32,465 nt of DNA from Novosphingobium sp. (GCA_025356575.1 JANXSP010000037.1:1-32465), one strand, 5' to 3'. Positions 7,906 to 17,127 are shown, numbered from the stretch's first letter. Notes: generated by a model not told the origin, from the letters alone. A program made the numbers and translations.

Positions 7906-10073
7906 CCCGCTTTGCTTTCAGGCGCGGTGAGATCGACCTTGGGCTCGAGCTTGAGCTTGGGCACGCGCTTGGCCGAAAGCGCCGCGCCGCGTCCCGAGAG
8001 CGATGGATTGTCCATGAAATAATGGTGCAGGTTGAACGGTCGCTTGCCCGCAGCAACGCGGGCATAGCGCCCATCGGGCTGGAGCAGCCAAGACTGTTCG
8101 GTATCGAGCAGGTTAGCGAGCATTACCTGGTCGAGCACCTGATCGTGGACCGTGGCGTTTTCCAGCGGCAGCGCGAATTCGATCCGCCGGTCGAAATTGC
8201 GGCTCATCCAGTCGGCCGACGAAATATACACCTTGGCCGAGCGGCTCGGCAGCTCGTGGCCGCCCGCGAACGCCCAGATCCGGCTGTGCTCGAGGAACCG
8301 CCCGACGATCGACTTCACCGCGATTCGCTCCGACAGACCCGGAACTCCGGGGCGCAAGCAACACACTCCGCGGATGACGAGACGGATCGTCACCCCTGCC
8401 GCGCTCGCTTCGTAAAGCTTGTCGATGATCGCACGATCGGACAGCGAATTCATCTTGGCCCAGATGCCCGCTGGCTTGCCCGCCGCGGCGTTGGCGATCT
8501 CGGCATCGATCAGCGCCACCAGCTTGTCGCGCAATCCGTGCGGGCTGATCGCCAGCTTGGCCAGTGCGCGCGGTTCGACATAGCCGGTGACATAGTTGAA
8601 CACTTGCGCCGCATCGCTCGCGAGCCGCGGATCGGCGGTGAAGAACGACAGGTCGGTGTAAGTCCGCGCGGTGACGGGATGATAGTTGCCCGTGCCGAAG
8701 TGGCAGTAACTGCGCAGCATGTCGCCTTCGCGGCGAACCACAAGGCTGATCTTGGCGTGGGTCTTCCACTCGATGAAACCGTACACGACCTGCACCCCGG
8801 CACGCTCGAGCTGCGCGGCCCAGTGGAGGTTCTGCTCTTCGTCGAAACGGGCTTTGAGCTCGACCACCGCGGTCACCGATTTGCCCGCCTCGGCGGCGTC
8901 GCACAGCGCGCGGATCACCGCATCCTGCTTGCCCGCGCGGTACAGCGTCTGCTTGATCGCGACCACGTCGGGGTCGGCGGCGGCCTGGCGCAGGAACGCC
9001 AGGACCACGTCGAACGCCTCGTACGGGTGGTGGACGATGATGTCCTTCTGGCGGATCGCGGCGAAGCAATCGCCGTCGTGCTCGCGGATGCGCTCCGGGA
9101 ACCGCGCGGCGTAAGGCGCGAACTTGAGCTCAGGACGATCGAGCGCGACCACCTGATCGAGATCGCCGAGCCCGAGCATCCCGGGCATTTCGGCGACCAT
9201 CGCTTCGCCCCCGCCCAATTCGCGCAGGATCAAGCGCTCGAGCTCGTCGGGCATCCCCGATTCGATTTCGAGCCGGATCACCCGCCCGCGGCGGCGGCGT
9301 TTGATCGCGCTGCGGAAATAGCGGACGAGGTCCTCGGCTTCCTCTTCGATCTCGATGTCGCTGTCGCGGATGATCCGGAACGCTGCGCTGCCGAGCACGG
9401 TGTAACCGGGGAACAAGCGCCCGGCATGGCCGCGGATCAGCGCTTCGAGCGGGACGAACTGTCCGGCCGCGTCGCCAGCTTCGCCCGCCGCCACGAACCG
9501 TTTGATCGCCGCGGGCAGCATTACCAGTTCGCGCACGCGTTCGCCGTCGCTGTCGCGCTTGAGTTCGAAGATGAGGCTCAGCCCGAGGTTGGGGATGAAC
9601 GGAAACGGGTGCGCCGGGTCGAGCGCCTGCGGGGTCAGCACCGGGAAGACGTGGCTGACGAAATGGCGCGCGAGCTGGGCCTGTGCCGCCTCGCTGAGCT
9701 CGTCCATCGCTGCGACTGCAATTCCCTGCTCGCGCAGCCGGGCATGAAGCTCGAGCCACAGCGCCTGCTGCTCGGCCATCAAGGCGTCGGCCTCGCCGGT
9801 AAGAGCGGCGAGTGCCTGCCCCGCGGTCAGTCCGTCGATCGAACGATCGTCGATCTGGCGCAGCTGCTGGCCGCGCAGCCCGGCGACGCGGACCATGAAA
9901 AACTCGTCGAGGTTGGCGCCCGAGATCGACAGGAACCGCAGCCGCTCGAGCAGCGGGTGGTCGGGGTTTTGCGCCTCGGCCAGTACGCGGCGATTGAACT
10001 GGAGCCAGCTCGCCTCGCGGTTGAAATAGCGTTGCGCCGGATCGCGCGGGACGAGAGGACGTGATTTGGACAT
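7902..10073 (-). CDS. ppk: Polyphosphate kinase 1
   Basis: Reversibly polymerises the ATP gamma-phosphate into inorganic polyphosphate. 723 residues, normal for PPK1. N-domain motif YFNREASWLQFNRRVL at 16-31 and SGANLDEFFMVRV at 51-63 are typical. The phospholipase-D-like catalytic region has IKQTLYR at 373, VVELKARFDEEQN at 403, and the phospho-acceptor histidine in THAK (His439, matching E. coli His435), followed by YCHFGTGNYH. It is first gene of the minus-strand run ppk-ppx-transglutaminase-GGDEF/EAL. The 72-base gap at 10074-10145 to a divergent gene must hold its promoter; I see no convincing -35/-10 pair there. Confidence 0.96.
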   Translation of the reverse strand: MSKSRPLVPRDPAQRYFNREASWLQFNRRVLAEAQNPDHPLLERLRFLSISGANLDEFFMVRVAGLRGQQLRQIDDRSIDGLTAGQALAALTGEADALMAEQQALWLELHARLREQGIAVAAMDELSEAAQAQLARHFVSHVFPVLTPQALDPAHPFPFIPNLGLSLIFELKRDSDGERVRELVMLPAAIKRFVAAGEAGDAAGQFVPLEALIRGHAGRLFPGYTVLGSAAFRIIRDSDIEIEEEAEDLVRYFRSAIKRRRRGRVIRLEIESGMPDELERLILRELGGGEAMVAEMPGMLGLGDLDQVVALDRPELKFAPYAARFPERIREHDGDCFAAIRQKDIIVHHPYEAFDVVLAFLRQAAADPDVVAIKQTLYRAGKQDAVIRALCDAAEAGKSVTAVVELKARFDEEQNLHWAAQLERAGVQVVYGFIEWKTHAKISLVVRREGDMLRSYCHFGTGNYHPVTARTYTDLSFFTADPRLASDAAQVFNYVTGYVEPRALAKLAISPHGLRDKLVALIDAEIANAAAGKPAGIWAKMNSLSDRAIIDKLYEASAAGVTIRLVIRGVCCLRPGVPGLSERIAVKSIVGRFLEHSRIWAFAGGHELPSRSAKVYISSADWMSRNFDRRIEFALPLENATVHDQVLDQVMLANLLDTEQSWLLQPDGRYARVAAGKRPFNLHHYFMDNPSLSGRGAALSAKRVPKLKLEPKVDLTAPESKAG

Positions 10074-10145
10074 GGGAATCGGATGTTAGCCCAAATTCCC
10101 TGACAGAGCTTAAAAAAGTCGCGGCGCGGCGCTAGAGAGCTTGCA

Positions 10146-11744
10146 ATGACCAAACGCTACGATGCCCTGATCATCGGCGGCGGCCACAACGGGCTGGTCT
10201 GCGCGTTCTATCTCGCGCGCGCCGGGCTGAAAGTCCGCGTGCTCGAACGGCGCGGGGTGGTCGGCGGCGCCGCGGTGACCGAGGAGTTCGCGCCCGGCTT
10301 TCGCAACTCGACCGCAAGCTACACCGTCAGCCTGCTGCGCCCCAAGGTGATCGCGGACATGAAGCTGCACGCGCGCGGCTACCGCGTGATCGAGCGGACG
10401 ATCAGCAACTTCTTTCCCTACCCCGATACGTACCTGACCTTGGGCGGCGGGGTGGAGCGCACCCAGGCGCAATTCGCGCGCTTTTCCAAAAAGGACGCCG
10501 CGGCCTATCCGGCCTATGACGCGGCGCTGGAGAAAGTCGCGCAAGTGCTGCGCGACATTGCTCTCAAGACCCCGCCCAACCTTGGCGGCGGGGTCCATGC
10601 CCTCCTCGCCGCCGCGCAGCAGGGCTGGCCGATCGGCCGGCTCGAGCGCAGCGTGCAGCGCGATCTGCTCGACATCTTCACCAAGTCGGCGCGCGATTTC
10701 CTCAGCGGCTGGTTCGAGGACGACCACGTCCAGGCCGCATTCGGATTCGACGCGGTGGTCGGCAATTACGCGGGGGTCTCGACCCCAGGCAGCGCCTATG
10801 TCCTGCTCCACCATGTGTTCGGCGAAGTGAACGGCAAGTTCGGCGCGTGGGGTCATGCGGTGGGCGGGATGGGCGCGATCACCCAGGCGATGGCCGCGGC
10901 GTGCCTCGAGCAAGGCGTGGAGATCAGCCTCGAGGCGGCGGTCGCCAAAGTCCTCGTCGATGGCGGCAAGGCCGCCGGCGTACGGCTCGCCAGCGGTGAG
11001 GAAATCGCCGCGAAGATCGTCGCGGCCAATGTCGGCCCGGCGCTGCTTTACCGCCAGCTGGTCGACCAGGCCGACATGGACGACGATTTCCGCAAGCGCA
11101 TCGCCGGGTACAAGACCGGCAGCGGCACGTTCCGGATGAACGTGGCGCTTAGCGAATTGCCCGATTTTACCGTGCTGCCGGGCACACAGACGGCCGAGCA
11201 CCATACCGCCGGGATCATCATCGCCCCGGGAATGGATTATATGGACCAGGCGTACATCGACGCGCAGCAGTTCGGCTGGTCGCGCAAACCGATCGTCGAA
11301 ATGAAGCTGCCGACCACGGTCGACGACAGCCTCGCCCCGCCCGGAATGCACATCGCCAGTCTGTTCTGCCAGCAGTTCGACCCGAAGCTGGACTGGGACC
11401 TACACCGCGAGGCGGTGGCCAACCTGATCGTTGAAACCGTGACCGACCATGCGCCCAACTTCAAGGCGTCGATCGTCGCGCGCCAGATCCACTCGCCGCT
11501 CGATCTGGAACGCAAGTTCGGGCTGATCGGCGGGGATATCTTCCACGGCCACATGGGCCTGGATCAACTGTGGGCGGCGCGCCCGGTCCTTGGCCACGGC
11601 GATTACCGCGGGCCGATCAAGGGGCTCTACATGTGCGGATCGGGCACGCATCCCGGCGGCGGGGTGACCGGCGCCCCGGGGCACAACGCCGCGCACGAAA
11701 TCCTCCGCGACAGCGGGCCGATGCGGCGGTGGCGGCGCCGTTAG
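10146..11744 (+). CDS. Phytoene-dehydrogenase-like FAD oxidoreductase (PYROXD2 type)
   Basis: A 532-residue flavoprotein of the CrtI/PYROXD2-like NAD(P)/FAD-dependent oxidoreductase superfamily. The N-terminal dinucleotide fold [22 protein letters not shown] (residues 6-27) is followed by [12 protein letters not shown]. The C-terminus has [23 protein letters not shown], the FAD-contacting end of the family. Overall architecture matches proteins related to human PYROXD2 rather than true carotenoid desaturases, and no crt gene is nearby. ATG at 10146 follows AGAGAGC at 10133-10140. It is divergent from ppk and converges on hmgA with a 4-base stop overlap. Substrate unknown; a link to aromatic catabolism through hmgA is only positional. 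Confidence 0.9.
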   Translation: MTKRYDALIIGGGHNGLVCAFYLARAGLKVRVLERRGVVGGAAVTEEFAPGFRNSTASYTVSLLRPKVIADMKLHARGYRVIERTISNFFPYPDTYLTLGGGVERTQAQFARFSKKDAAAYPAYDAALEKVAQVLRDIALKTPPNLGGGVHALLAAAQQGWPIGRLERSVQRDLLDIFTKSARDFLSGWFEDDHVQAAFGFDAVVGNYAGVSTPGSAYVLLHHVFGEVNGKFGAWGHAVGGMGAITQAMAAACLEQGVEISLEAAVAKVLVDGGKAAGVRLASGEEIAAKIVAANVGPALLYRQLVDQADMDDDFRKRIAGYKTGSGTFRMNVALSELPDFTVLPGTQTAEHHTAGIIIAPGMDYMDQAYIDAQQFGWSRKPIVEMKLPTTVDDSLAPPGMHIASLFCQQFDPKLDWDLHREAVANLIVETVTDHAPNFKASIVARQIHSPLDLERKFGLIGGDIFHGHMGLDQLWAARPVLGHGDYRGPIKGLYMCGSGTHPGGGVTGAPGHNAAHEILRDSGPMRRWRRR

Positions 11745-13003
11745 GGTAGCTTGGCTTTTGGAAACCCCTGCCAGCAGTCGTCGTAATCGTCCTGTAGCCC
11801 CGGCGCGGCCAGTGCGGCGTCGCTCGGCCGGATCACGCGATTGCTTTCGAACATGAACGCCAGCGTGTCCTCCAGCTTCACCGGGGCGAGGTCCGCGGTC
11901 ATCGCCCGCGCGGTAGCGGCCACGTCCGGGCCATGCCCGTTCATCTGGTTGTGCAGGCTCGCCCCTCCCGGTGCGAAACCGCCGCCTTCCTTGGCGTCGT
12001 AGCTTCCTCGAATCAGGCCCATGAATTCGCTCATGGTGTTGCGGTGGAACCACGGCGGGCGGAAGGTGTCCTCGGCGACCTGCCAGCGCGGGGGGAAGAT
12101 CACGAAGTCGCAGTTGGCGGTACCGGGGGTATCGCTCGGGCTGGTCAGGACGGTGAAGATCGAGGGGTCGGGATGATCGAAGCTGACGCTGCCGAGCGTG
12201 TTGAACCGCGCCAGATCATAGCGGCACGGCGCCGAATTGCCGTGCCACGCGGCCACGTCGAACGGCGAGTGGTCGAGCATCGCCGACCACAGCTTACCCT
12301 GGAATTTCTGGACCAGCTCGCACGGTTCCTCGACATCCTCGAACCACGCCTCGGGGATCTCGAAATCGCGCGGGGCGGCAAGGCCATTGGCGCCGATCGG
12401 GCCGAGGTCGGGCAAGCGGAACGGCGCGCCGTGGTTTTCGCAGACGTAGCCGCTCGCCGCGTCATCGAGGAGCTCGACCCGGAAGCGCAGCCCGCGCGGG
12501 ATTAGCGCGATGTGGCCGGGGGCCACGTCCATCCGCCCAAGCTCGGTGACCACCAGCAGCGCGCCGGACTGCGGGACGATCAGCAGCTCGCCGTCGCTGA
12601 ACTGGAGCGCGCGGGCACGCATCGATGCGCTGGCGGCGTAGAGGTGGAGGGTGATGCCTTCGTTGCCCGCCCAAGCGGCGAGACCATCGACGAAGTCGGT
12701 CGCCGGCGCGGCAGGCGCCAGCGGATCCCAGCGCAAGCGGTTGGGCGAGGTGACCGGCGGAATCGCCGCGGTCAGCCCGGGCGCGCCAGCATAGGCCGCG
12801 AACCGCCCGTGCGCGGTCGCCGGACGCAGCCGATAGAGCCACGAGCGGCGGTTTTCAGCGCGCGGGGCGGTGAACGCAGTAGTCGAGAACTGCTCGGCAT
12901 AAAGCCCGAAGGGCGCGCGCTGCGGGCTGTTGCGCCCGATCGGCAACGCGCCGGGGACCGCCTCGGAGGAGAAGTGGTTGAGGAAGCCGGTCTGATACTT
13001 CAT
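11741..13003 (-). CDS. hmgA: Homogentisate 1,2-dioxygenase
   Basis: Fe(II) ring-cleavage enzyme of tyrosine/phenylalanine catabolism, converting homogentisate to maleylacetoacetate. 420 residues from ATG at 13003, which gives the family N-terminus [15 protein letters not shown]. The iron ligands are recognisable: His320 and Glu326 in [11 protein letters not shown], and His357 in GHGPD. An upstream in-frame ATG at 13057 adds 18 residues that do not fit the family. The start has AGG-type Shine-Dalgarno bases (AGGTGCAGG) just upstream. The other hmg genes (maleylacetoacetate isomerase, fumarylacetoacetase) are not in the window. The stop overlaps that of the convergent oxidoreductase. Confidence 0.96.
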   Translation of the reverse strand: MKYQTGFLNHFSSEAVPGALPIGRNSPQRAPFGLYAEQFSTTAFTAPRAENRRSWLYRLRPATAHGRFAAYAGAPGLTAAIPPVTSPNRLRWDPLAPAAPATDFVDGLAAWAGNEGITLHLYAASASMRARALQFSDGELLIVPQSGALLVVTELGRMDVAPGHIALIPRGLRFRVELLDDAASGYVCENHGAPFRLPDLGPIGANGLAAPRDFEIPEAWFEDVEEPCELVQKFQGKLWSAMLDHSPFDVAAWHGNSAPCRYDLARFNTLGSVSFDHPDPSIFTVLTSPSDTPGTANCDFVIFPPRWQVAEDTFRPPWFHRNTMSEFMGLIRGSYDAKEGGGFAPGGASLHNQMNGHGPDVAATARAMTADLAPVKLEDTLAFMFESNRVIRPSDAALAAPGLQDDYDDCWQGFPKAKLP

Positions 13004-13024
13004 CGCGCCTGCACCTAGTTTCAA

Positions 13025-13053
13025 GTGTAACCGCTTTAGAGCGATTTCGCCAC
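13025..13053 (-). promoter_or_regulatory. Putative hmgA promoter (GTGGCG-17-TTACAC)
   Basis: In gene sense GTGGCG (13053-13048) and TTACAC (13030-13025) are separated by 17 bases. The predicted transcript start would be near 13018, leaving a 15-base leader with the Shine-Dalgarno. The same two hexamers at the same spacing lie upstream of the gene at 25280-26584, with compensating indels in the spacer. The -35 hexamer is far from the sigma-70 consensus, so the sigma factor is uncertain. Confidence 0.45.
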
Positions 13054-13064
13054 CCATGCAACCG

Positions 13065-13137
13065 CTCCCCCGCGACGGCGGGGGTCTCTTGCGGCCACGA
13101 ACTGCAACGCCGCCGGAGGTCCCCGCCTTGGCGGGAA
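13065..13137. repeat. Paired-hairpin interspersed repeat, copy A
   Basis: A block of about 73 bases bounded by two GC hairpins: CCCCCGC-GACG-GCGGGGG (13067-13084) and CCCGCC-TT-GGCGGG (13122-13135). The two ends are inverted relative to each other. A second copy, in inverse orientation, lies at 26644-26717. The block sits between gmk and the hmgA promoter. Confidence 0.7.
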
Positions 13138-13176
13138 AGCAACGGGATCAAAACCCCTGCTTTCGCGTAGAAGAAG

Positions 13177-13821
<645 letters not shown>

Positions 13822-13881
13822 GCGCGCTGATGCGCCAGTCGGGCTTAAGGAATCAAGTAGTGCGTCGCGCCAATCCGCCGA

Positions 13882-14313
13882 TTACGGCTTGCCCTTGCGT
13901 GCCTGCACCGCAATCGCCTTGTCGCCTTCGATTTTCGCCTCGTGCGGGCTGCGCGCGCGGTCGTAGAGCGTCTTGGCCAGGAGCGCGCCCCCCACCAGGA
14001 TCGCCCCGGGGACCGAGCGCATCGCCACCCGCGCAATCGCGGTACTGATCAGCGTCTGCGACATCGAGCGGCCCTTGACGATATTCGCGGCCTTGCCCGG
14101 CGAAAACTTCGCCCCAAGCAGCGTCCGCTCGACTGCCTGGCGCATGATCTGGCCGCCGCCGCGCAGCACCAGGTCGGTGAGGATGAGATTGGTCATCGGG
14201 TTGGGACTGGGCGCGGGAACCTTGTCGAGTGCTTTGCCCGCGACCTGCTGCGCTTTGGCGACGGGCGCGGACACCGTGACCGGGGGCGTGGAAGTTTTCG
14301 ATTTGCGCGCCAT
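13882..14313 (-). CDS. Conserved-looking hypothetical protein, basic
   Basis: I do not recognise a named family. 143 residues. The first 35 are low-complexity (S/T/P/A/K) and probably disordered. A helical core follows, with NPMTNLILTDLVLRGGGQ at about 38-55 and an amphipathic stretch AKFSPGKAANIVKGRSM. A hydrophobic alanine/glycine-rich segment at about 102-116 (AILVGGALLAKTLY) could be a weak membrane helix or a packed helix. The tail is charged. From memory, similar proteins occur beside gmk/sspB in other sphingomonads, but I cannot verify this. ATG at 14313; it lies 29 bases after sspB in the same direction. Confidence 0.7.
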   Translation of the reverse strand: MARKSKTSTPPVTVSAPVAKAQQVAGKALDKVPAPSPNPMTNLILTDLVLRGGGQIMRQAVERTLLGAKFSPGKAANIVKGRSMSQTLISTAIARVAMRSVPGAILVGGALLAKTLYDRARSPHEAKIEGDKAIAVQARKGKP

Positions 14314-14326
14314 GTTCGCCCCCGAT

Positions 14327-14343
14327 GCCGGCGAGGTGCCGGC
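14327..14343 (-). terminator. Weak hairpin at the sspB stop
   Basis: GCCGGC-GAGGT-GCCGGC, a 6-bp stem with a 5-base loop that abuts the sspB stop codon. There is no T-run, so this would be a weak or rho-assisted terminator, or merely an mRNA stability element between sspB and the next gene. Confidence 0.3.
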
Positions 14344-14858
14344 TATTTCTTGCGGCCGAAATCGACCGTGACGACATTCGAGCCATCGTCCACCGCTGCA
14401 ACGCTGCCCGCCCCGGCCTGTTCCGGACCGCGCTCGGGCGAATCGTTTTCGGCATCTTCGTGCGGCTCGGGCGCGAGATCGGGGACCAGCGCCTGGAACT
14501 GCAATCCGAAATCGACCGCGGGATCGACGAACGCAGTGATCGCGGCAAACGGCACGTCGAGCTTGGACGGCATCTGGTTGAAGCTGAGCCCGACCGAGAA
14601 CCCCGTCTCGTCGACCTTGAGGTCCCAGAACTTGTTCTGGATGACGATCGTCATTTCGTCGGGAAACCGCTCGCGCAAGTGCTTGGGGATGCTCACACCC
14701 GGCGCGCCGGTCTTGAAGGTGATGTAGAAATGGTGCGCCCCGGGCAGTTCGCCGCCGGTCATCTCGATCTGCCCGAGCACCCGGCCGACGACCGCACGCA
14801 GCGCCTCCTGAACGATCTCGTCATAGGGGATCAGGCTGTCGGGGGTCGTCTCGCTCAT
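14343..14858 (-). CDS. sspB: SspB, ClpXP adaptor (alphaproteobacterial type)
   Basis: Adaptor that tethers ssrA-tagged and other substrates to ClpX for proteolysis. 171 residues from ATG at 14858 (MSETTPDSLIPYDEIVQEALR). The folded substrate-binding domain covers about 8-120, with HHFYITFKTGAPGVSIPKHL and FWDLKVDETGFSVGLSFN typical of the alpha-type family. An acidic flexible linker follows. The extreme C-terminus NVVTVDFGRKK is the ClpX-docking XB-type motif. The frame stays open 49 codons further upstream into the divergent hisB promoter, but those residues look non-coding. Divergent from hisB across 103 bases. Confidence 0.93.
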   Translation of the reverse strand: MSETTPDSLIPYDEIVQEALRAVVGRVLGQIEMTGGELPGAHHFYITFKTGAPGVSIPKHLRERFPDEMTIVIQNKFWDLKVDETGFSVGLSFNQMPSKLDVPFAAITAFVDPAVDFGLQFQALVPDLAPEPHEDAENDSPERGPEQAGAGSVAAVDDGSNVVTVDFGRKK

Positions 14859-14891
14859 CCGCAAATCAGTGGCGAGACGCATGCAGTGGGT

Positions 14892-14930
14892 CAAGCGCGA
14901 ATGGACGTTGCGGGCCAAGCGAGGATGGAC
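14892..14930 (+). repeat. 15-bp direct repeat in the sspB-hisB promoter region
   Basis: CAAGCGCGAATGGAC (14892-14906) recurs as CAAGCGAGGATGGAC (14916-14930), 13 of 15 identical, period 24. The second copy overlaps the putative -35 of hisB. Possible paired binding sites, or a duplicated promoter fragment. Confidence 0.45.
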
Positions 14931-14953
14931 AAGCGCGGGTCCGTCCCTATAGG
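14926..14953 (+). promoter_or_regulatory. Putative sigma-70 promoter of hisB
   Basis: TGGACA (14926-14931), a 16-base spacer, then TATAGG (14948-14953). The predicted start would fall near 14960, only about two bases before the hisB ATG at 14962, which itself has no Shine-Dalgarno. This suggests a leaderless or nearly leaderless his transcript. Confidence 0.5.
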
Positions 14954-14961
14954 CGGCAGCC

Positions 14962-15555
14962 ATGCGCAACGCCCGCATCACCCGCACGACGCACGAAACC
15001 GACATTGCCGTCGCGGTGAACCTCGATGGCTCCGGAGCTTACGACGTCGCCACCGGGATCGGCTTCCTCGATCACATGATCGAGCAGTTCGCGCGCCACT
15101 CGCTGATCGACGTGACGTGCCACATCAAGGGCGACCTCCATGTCGACCAGCACCACACGACCGAGGATTCGGCGATTGCGATCGGTCAGGCGATCCACCA
15201 GGCGCTGGGCGACAAGGCCGGAATCGGGCGATATGGCAGTGCCTATTCGCCGATGGACGAGACCCTGGCGCGGGTCGCGCTCGACATTTCGGGGCGCCCG
15301 TTCCTGGTCTGGAACGCCGCGTTCACCCAGCCGCGACTGGGCGAGATGGATACCGAACTGATCGAGCACTGGTTCCACTCGGTCGCCCAGGCGGCGGGGA
15401 TCACGCTGCATATCGAGCTGCTCTACGGCGCGAACAACCATCACATCGCGGAAGGCATCTTCAAGGGTTTCGCCCGCGCGATGCGCCAGGCGGTAACGCT
15501 CGACCCGCGCAAAGGCACGGCTATTCCCAGTACCAAGGGGATGCTCGGTGGCTGA
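14962..15555 (+). CDS. hisB: Imidazoleglycerol-phosphate dehydratase
   Basis: Sixth step of histidine synthesis: dehydrates imidazoleglycerol phosphate to imidazoleacetol phosphate. 197 residues, the monofunctional form without the N-terminal phosphatase found in enterobacteria. Metal-binding histidine clusters are visible: [14 protein letters not shown] near 37-50, [18 protein letters not shown] near 58-75 and [18 protein letters not shown] near 156-173. The C-terminus PSTKGMLGG is typical. The hisH GTG start overlaps its last codons by 8 bases. First gene of the his cluster. Confidence 0.97.
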   Translation: MRNARITRTTHETDIAVAVNLDGSGAYDVATGIGFLDHMIEQFARHSLIDVTCHIKGDLHVDQHHTTEDSAIAIGQAIHQALGDKAGIGRYGSAYSPMDETLARVALDISGRPFLVWNAAFTQPRLGEMDTELIEHWFHSVAQAAGITLHIELLYGANNHHIAEGIFKGFARAMRQAVTLDPRKGTAIPSTKGMLGG

Positions 15556-16177
15556 AGTGGTGGCTCTCGTCGATTACGGCGCGGGCAATCTCCACTCGGT
15601 CGCCAACGCGCTGAAGGCGGCGGGGTGCGACGATGTTTCGGTTACATCCGACCCGGCGGTCGTCCGTGCCGCCGACCGCATCGTTCTCCCCGGCGTGGGG
15701 TCGTTCAAGGCCTGCGCGCAAGGGCTCACGGCCCTTCCTGGGATGATCGAGGCGATGGCCGAGCGGGTCCACGTCGGCGGCGCCCCGTTCCTGGGCATCT
15801 GCGTCGGAATGCAGCTTCTCGCCACGCGCGGGGTCGAGCATGGGGTGACCGAGGGCCTCGGCTGGATTCCCGGCGAAGTCCGCGCGATCCTGCCCGCGGA
15901 TCCGGCGATCAAGGTGCCGCACATGGGCTGGAACGATGTCGAGCCGATGCCCCATGCCGATGGCGCGCAGCTGATCGCACCGGGCGAGGCTTACTTCCTC
16001 CATTCGTACCACCTTGTACCCGACGAAGGGCGCGACATCGCCGCGATGACCGACCACGGCGGCGGGCTGATTGCGGCGGTCGCGCGCGAGACGGTGCTGG
16101 GGGTCCAGTTCCACCCGGAAAAGAGCCAGGCGTACGGCCTGGCGCTGCTGGCGCGTTTTCTGGAGTGGAAGCCGTGA
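15548..16177 (+). CDS. hisH: Imidazole glycerol phosphate synthase, glutaminase subunit
   Basis: Class-I glutamine amidotransferase subunit that releases ammonia for HisF. 209 residues starting at GTG 15548 ([15 protein letters not shown]), which overlaps hisB by 8 bases and indicates translational coupling. The catalytic triad is intact: nucleophile Cys85 in GICVGMQLL, His189 and Glu191 in [16 protein letters not shown] at about 47-54 is the oxyanion-region motif. Followed by a 58-base gap filled with a long hairpin before hisA. Confidence 0.97.
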   Translation: MAEVVALVDYGAGNLHSVANALKAAGCDDVSVTSDPAVVRAADRIVLPGVGSFKACAQGLTALPGMIEAMAERVHVGGAPFLGICVGMQLLATRGVEHGVTEGLGWIPGEVRAILPADPAIKVPHMGWNDVEPMPHADGAQLIAPGEAYFLHSYHLVPDEGRDIAAMTDHGGGLIAAVARETVLGVQFHPEKSQAYGLALLARFLEWKP

Positions 16178-16186
16178 GATTGATGG

Positions 16187-16226
16187 CCCCCTCTCCAACT
16201 GCGGCTAGCGCAGCCCGGAGCGGGGG
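16187..16226 (+). repeat. Long GC hairpin between hisH and hisA
   Basis: Outer arms CCCCCTCTCC (16187-16196) and GGAGCGGGGG (16217-16226) pair with one mismatch. An inner stem CTGCG-GCTAG-CGCAG lies at 16199-16213. The right arm GGGGGGAA is also the only Shine-Dalgarno-like sequence for hisA, ending about 7 bases before its ATG, so folding would hide it. Repeats of this look are frequent in sphingomonad intergenic DNA, as I recall. Confidence 0.65.
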
Positions 16227-16235
16227 GAACTCCGC

Positions 16236-16964
16236 ATGATCGTATTCCCCGCCATCGACCTCAAATCCGGCCAGGTCGTGCGCCTGGCCGAGGGCGATAT
16301 GGCGCGCGCGACCGTGTACGGCGAAGATCCAGCGGCACAGGCGCTGCTGTTCGCCGCGGCGGGGGCCGAGCACCTCCACGTCGTCGATCTCGATGGCTCG
16401 TTCGCCGGGCGCGCCGAGAACCGCGAGGCGGTGGAAGCCATCGTCGCGGCGTTTCCCGGGCATGTCCAGCTGGGCGGCGGCATCCGCACCGCGATCGCGG
16501 TGGACGGCTGGTTCGATCTCGGCGTGGCGCGGGTGGTGATGGGCACCGCCGCGCTCAAGGATCCCGATTTCGTCAAGGACATGGCGCGTGCCTACCCCGG
16601 CGGGATCGTCGTCGCGGTCGATGCCAAGGACGGCATGGTCGCCACACAGGGCTGGGCCGAGGTGTCCGACGTTCCCGCCGCCGACCTCGCGCGCCGGTTC
16701 GAGGATGCCGGGGTCGCCGCGATCCTGTTCACCGACATCGGCCGCGACGGGATGCTCAAGGGCTGCAACATCGACGCCACGGTCGAACTGGCGCACCGGG
16801 TAGACCTGCCGGTGATCGCCAGCGGCGGGGTCAAGGGGCTGGACGATATCCGGATGCTCGCGTTGCAGGCGAGTGCGGGGATCGAGGGGGTGATTACGGG
16901 GCGGGCATTGTTCGAGGGAAGGCTCGATCTGGCCGCGGCGATTGCGATGGCGAGACGGGCATGA
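16236..16964 (+). CDS. hisA: ProFAR isomerase
   Basis: Isomerises the 5'-ProFAR intermediate to PRFAR, a (beta/alpha)8 barrel enzyme. 242 residues. The catalytic aspartates are Asp8 in [10 protein letters not shown] and Asp129 in VAVDAKDG; the phosphate-binding motifs QLGGGIRT near 78-85 and [11 protein letters not shown] in the C-terminal half are present. It ends ATAIAMA-like as expected. Start at ATG 16236 is set by the family N-terminus MIVFPAID. It is separated from hisH by a hairpin and from hisF by a 163-base gap holding a repeat element, unlike the tight spacing elsewhere in the cluster. Confidence 0.97.
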   Translation: MIVFPAIDLKSGQVVRLAEGDMARATVYGEDPAAQALLFAAAGAEHLHVVDLDGSFAGRAENREAVEAIVAAFPGHVQLGGGIRTAIAVDGWFDLGVARVVMGTAALKDPDFVKDMARAYPGGIVVAVDAKDGMVATQGWAEVSDVPAADLARRFEDAGVAAILFTDIGRDGMLKGCNIDATVELAHRVDLPVIASGGVKGLDDIRMLALQASAGIEGVITGRALFEGRLDLAAAIAMARRA

Positions 16965-16981
16965 GCGGAGGGCACCAGATG

Positions 16982-17127
16982 CTCCTCGAAACGGGGAGGG
17001 GAACCACGCGCAGCGTGGTGGATGGGCACCCGCGGCGCTGCCCAAGGTGCGCGGTCCGTCACCGCCGCCCATTGCTCTCCACCCGCGCCTGTGGCGGCGG
17101 TCCCCCTCCCCGTGCCGGGGCGGAACC
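16982..17127 (+). repeat. Inverted-repeat element between hisA and hisF
   Basis: A block of about 146 bases whose ends are imperfect inverted repeats. The left end runs from CTCCTCG through ACGGGGAGGGGAACCACGC; the right end read on the other strand gives GGCACGGGGAGGGGGACC. A CCACGC-GCA-GCGTGG hairpin lies at 17004-17018 and a CCCCG-TGC-CGGGG hairpin near the right end. The right end supplies the bases just before the hisF ATG. It resembles interspersed non-coding repeats of sphingomonads and has no ORF. Confidence 0.7.

Noticed and set aside
7860..10064. A 734-codon open frame on the plus strand, antisense to ppk
   Set aside because: It mirrors ppk codons in a high-GC genome, has histidine/arginine/aspartate-rich text with no family features, and ppk is unmistakable on the other strand.
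14859..15005. N-terminal extension of sspB by 49 codons
   Set aside because: It would overlap the hisB start and promoter; the family N-terminus fits ATG at 14858.
16942..17127. N-terminal extension of hisF by 62 codons
   Set aside because: The extension reads through the inverted-repeat element and is not protein-like; the family start is at 17128.
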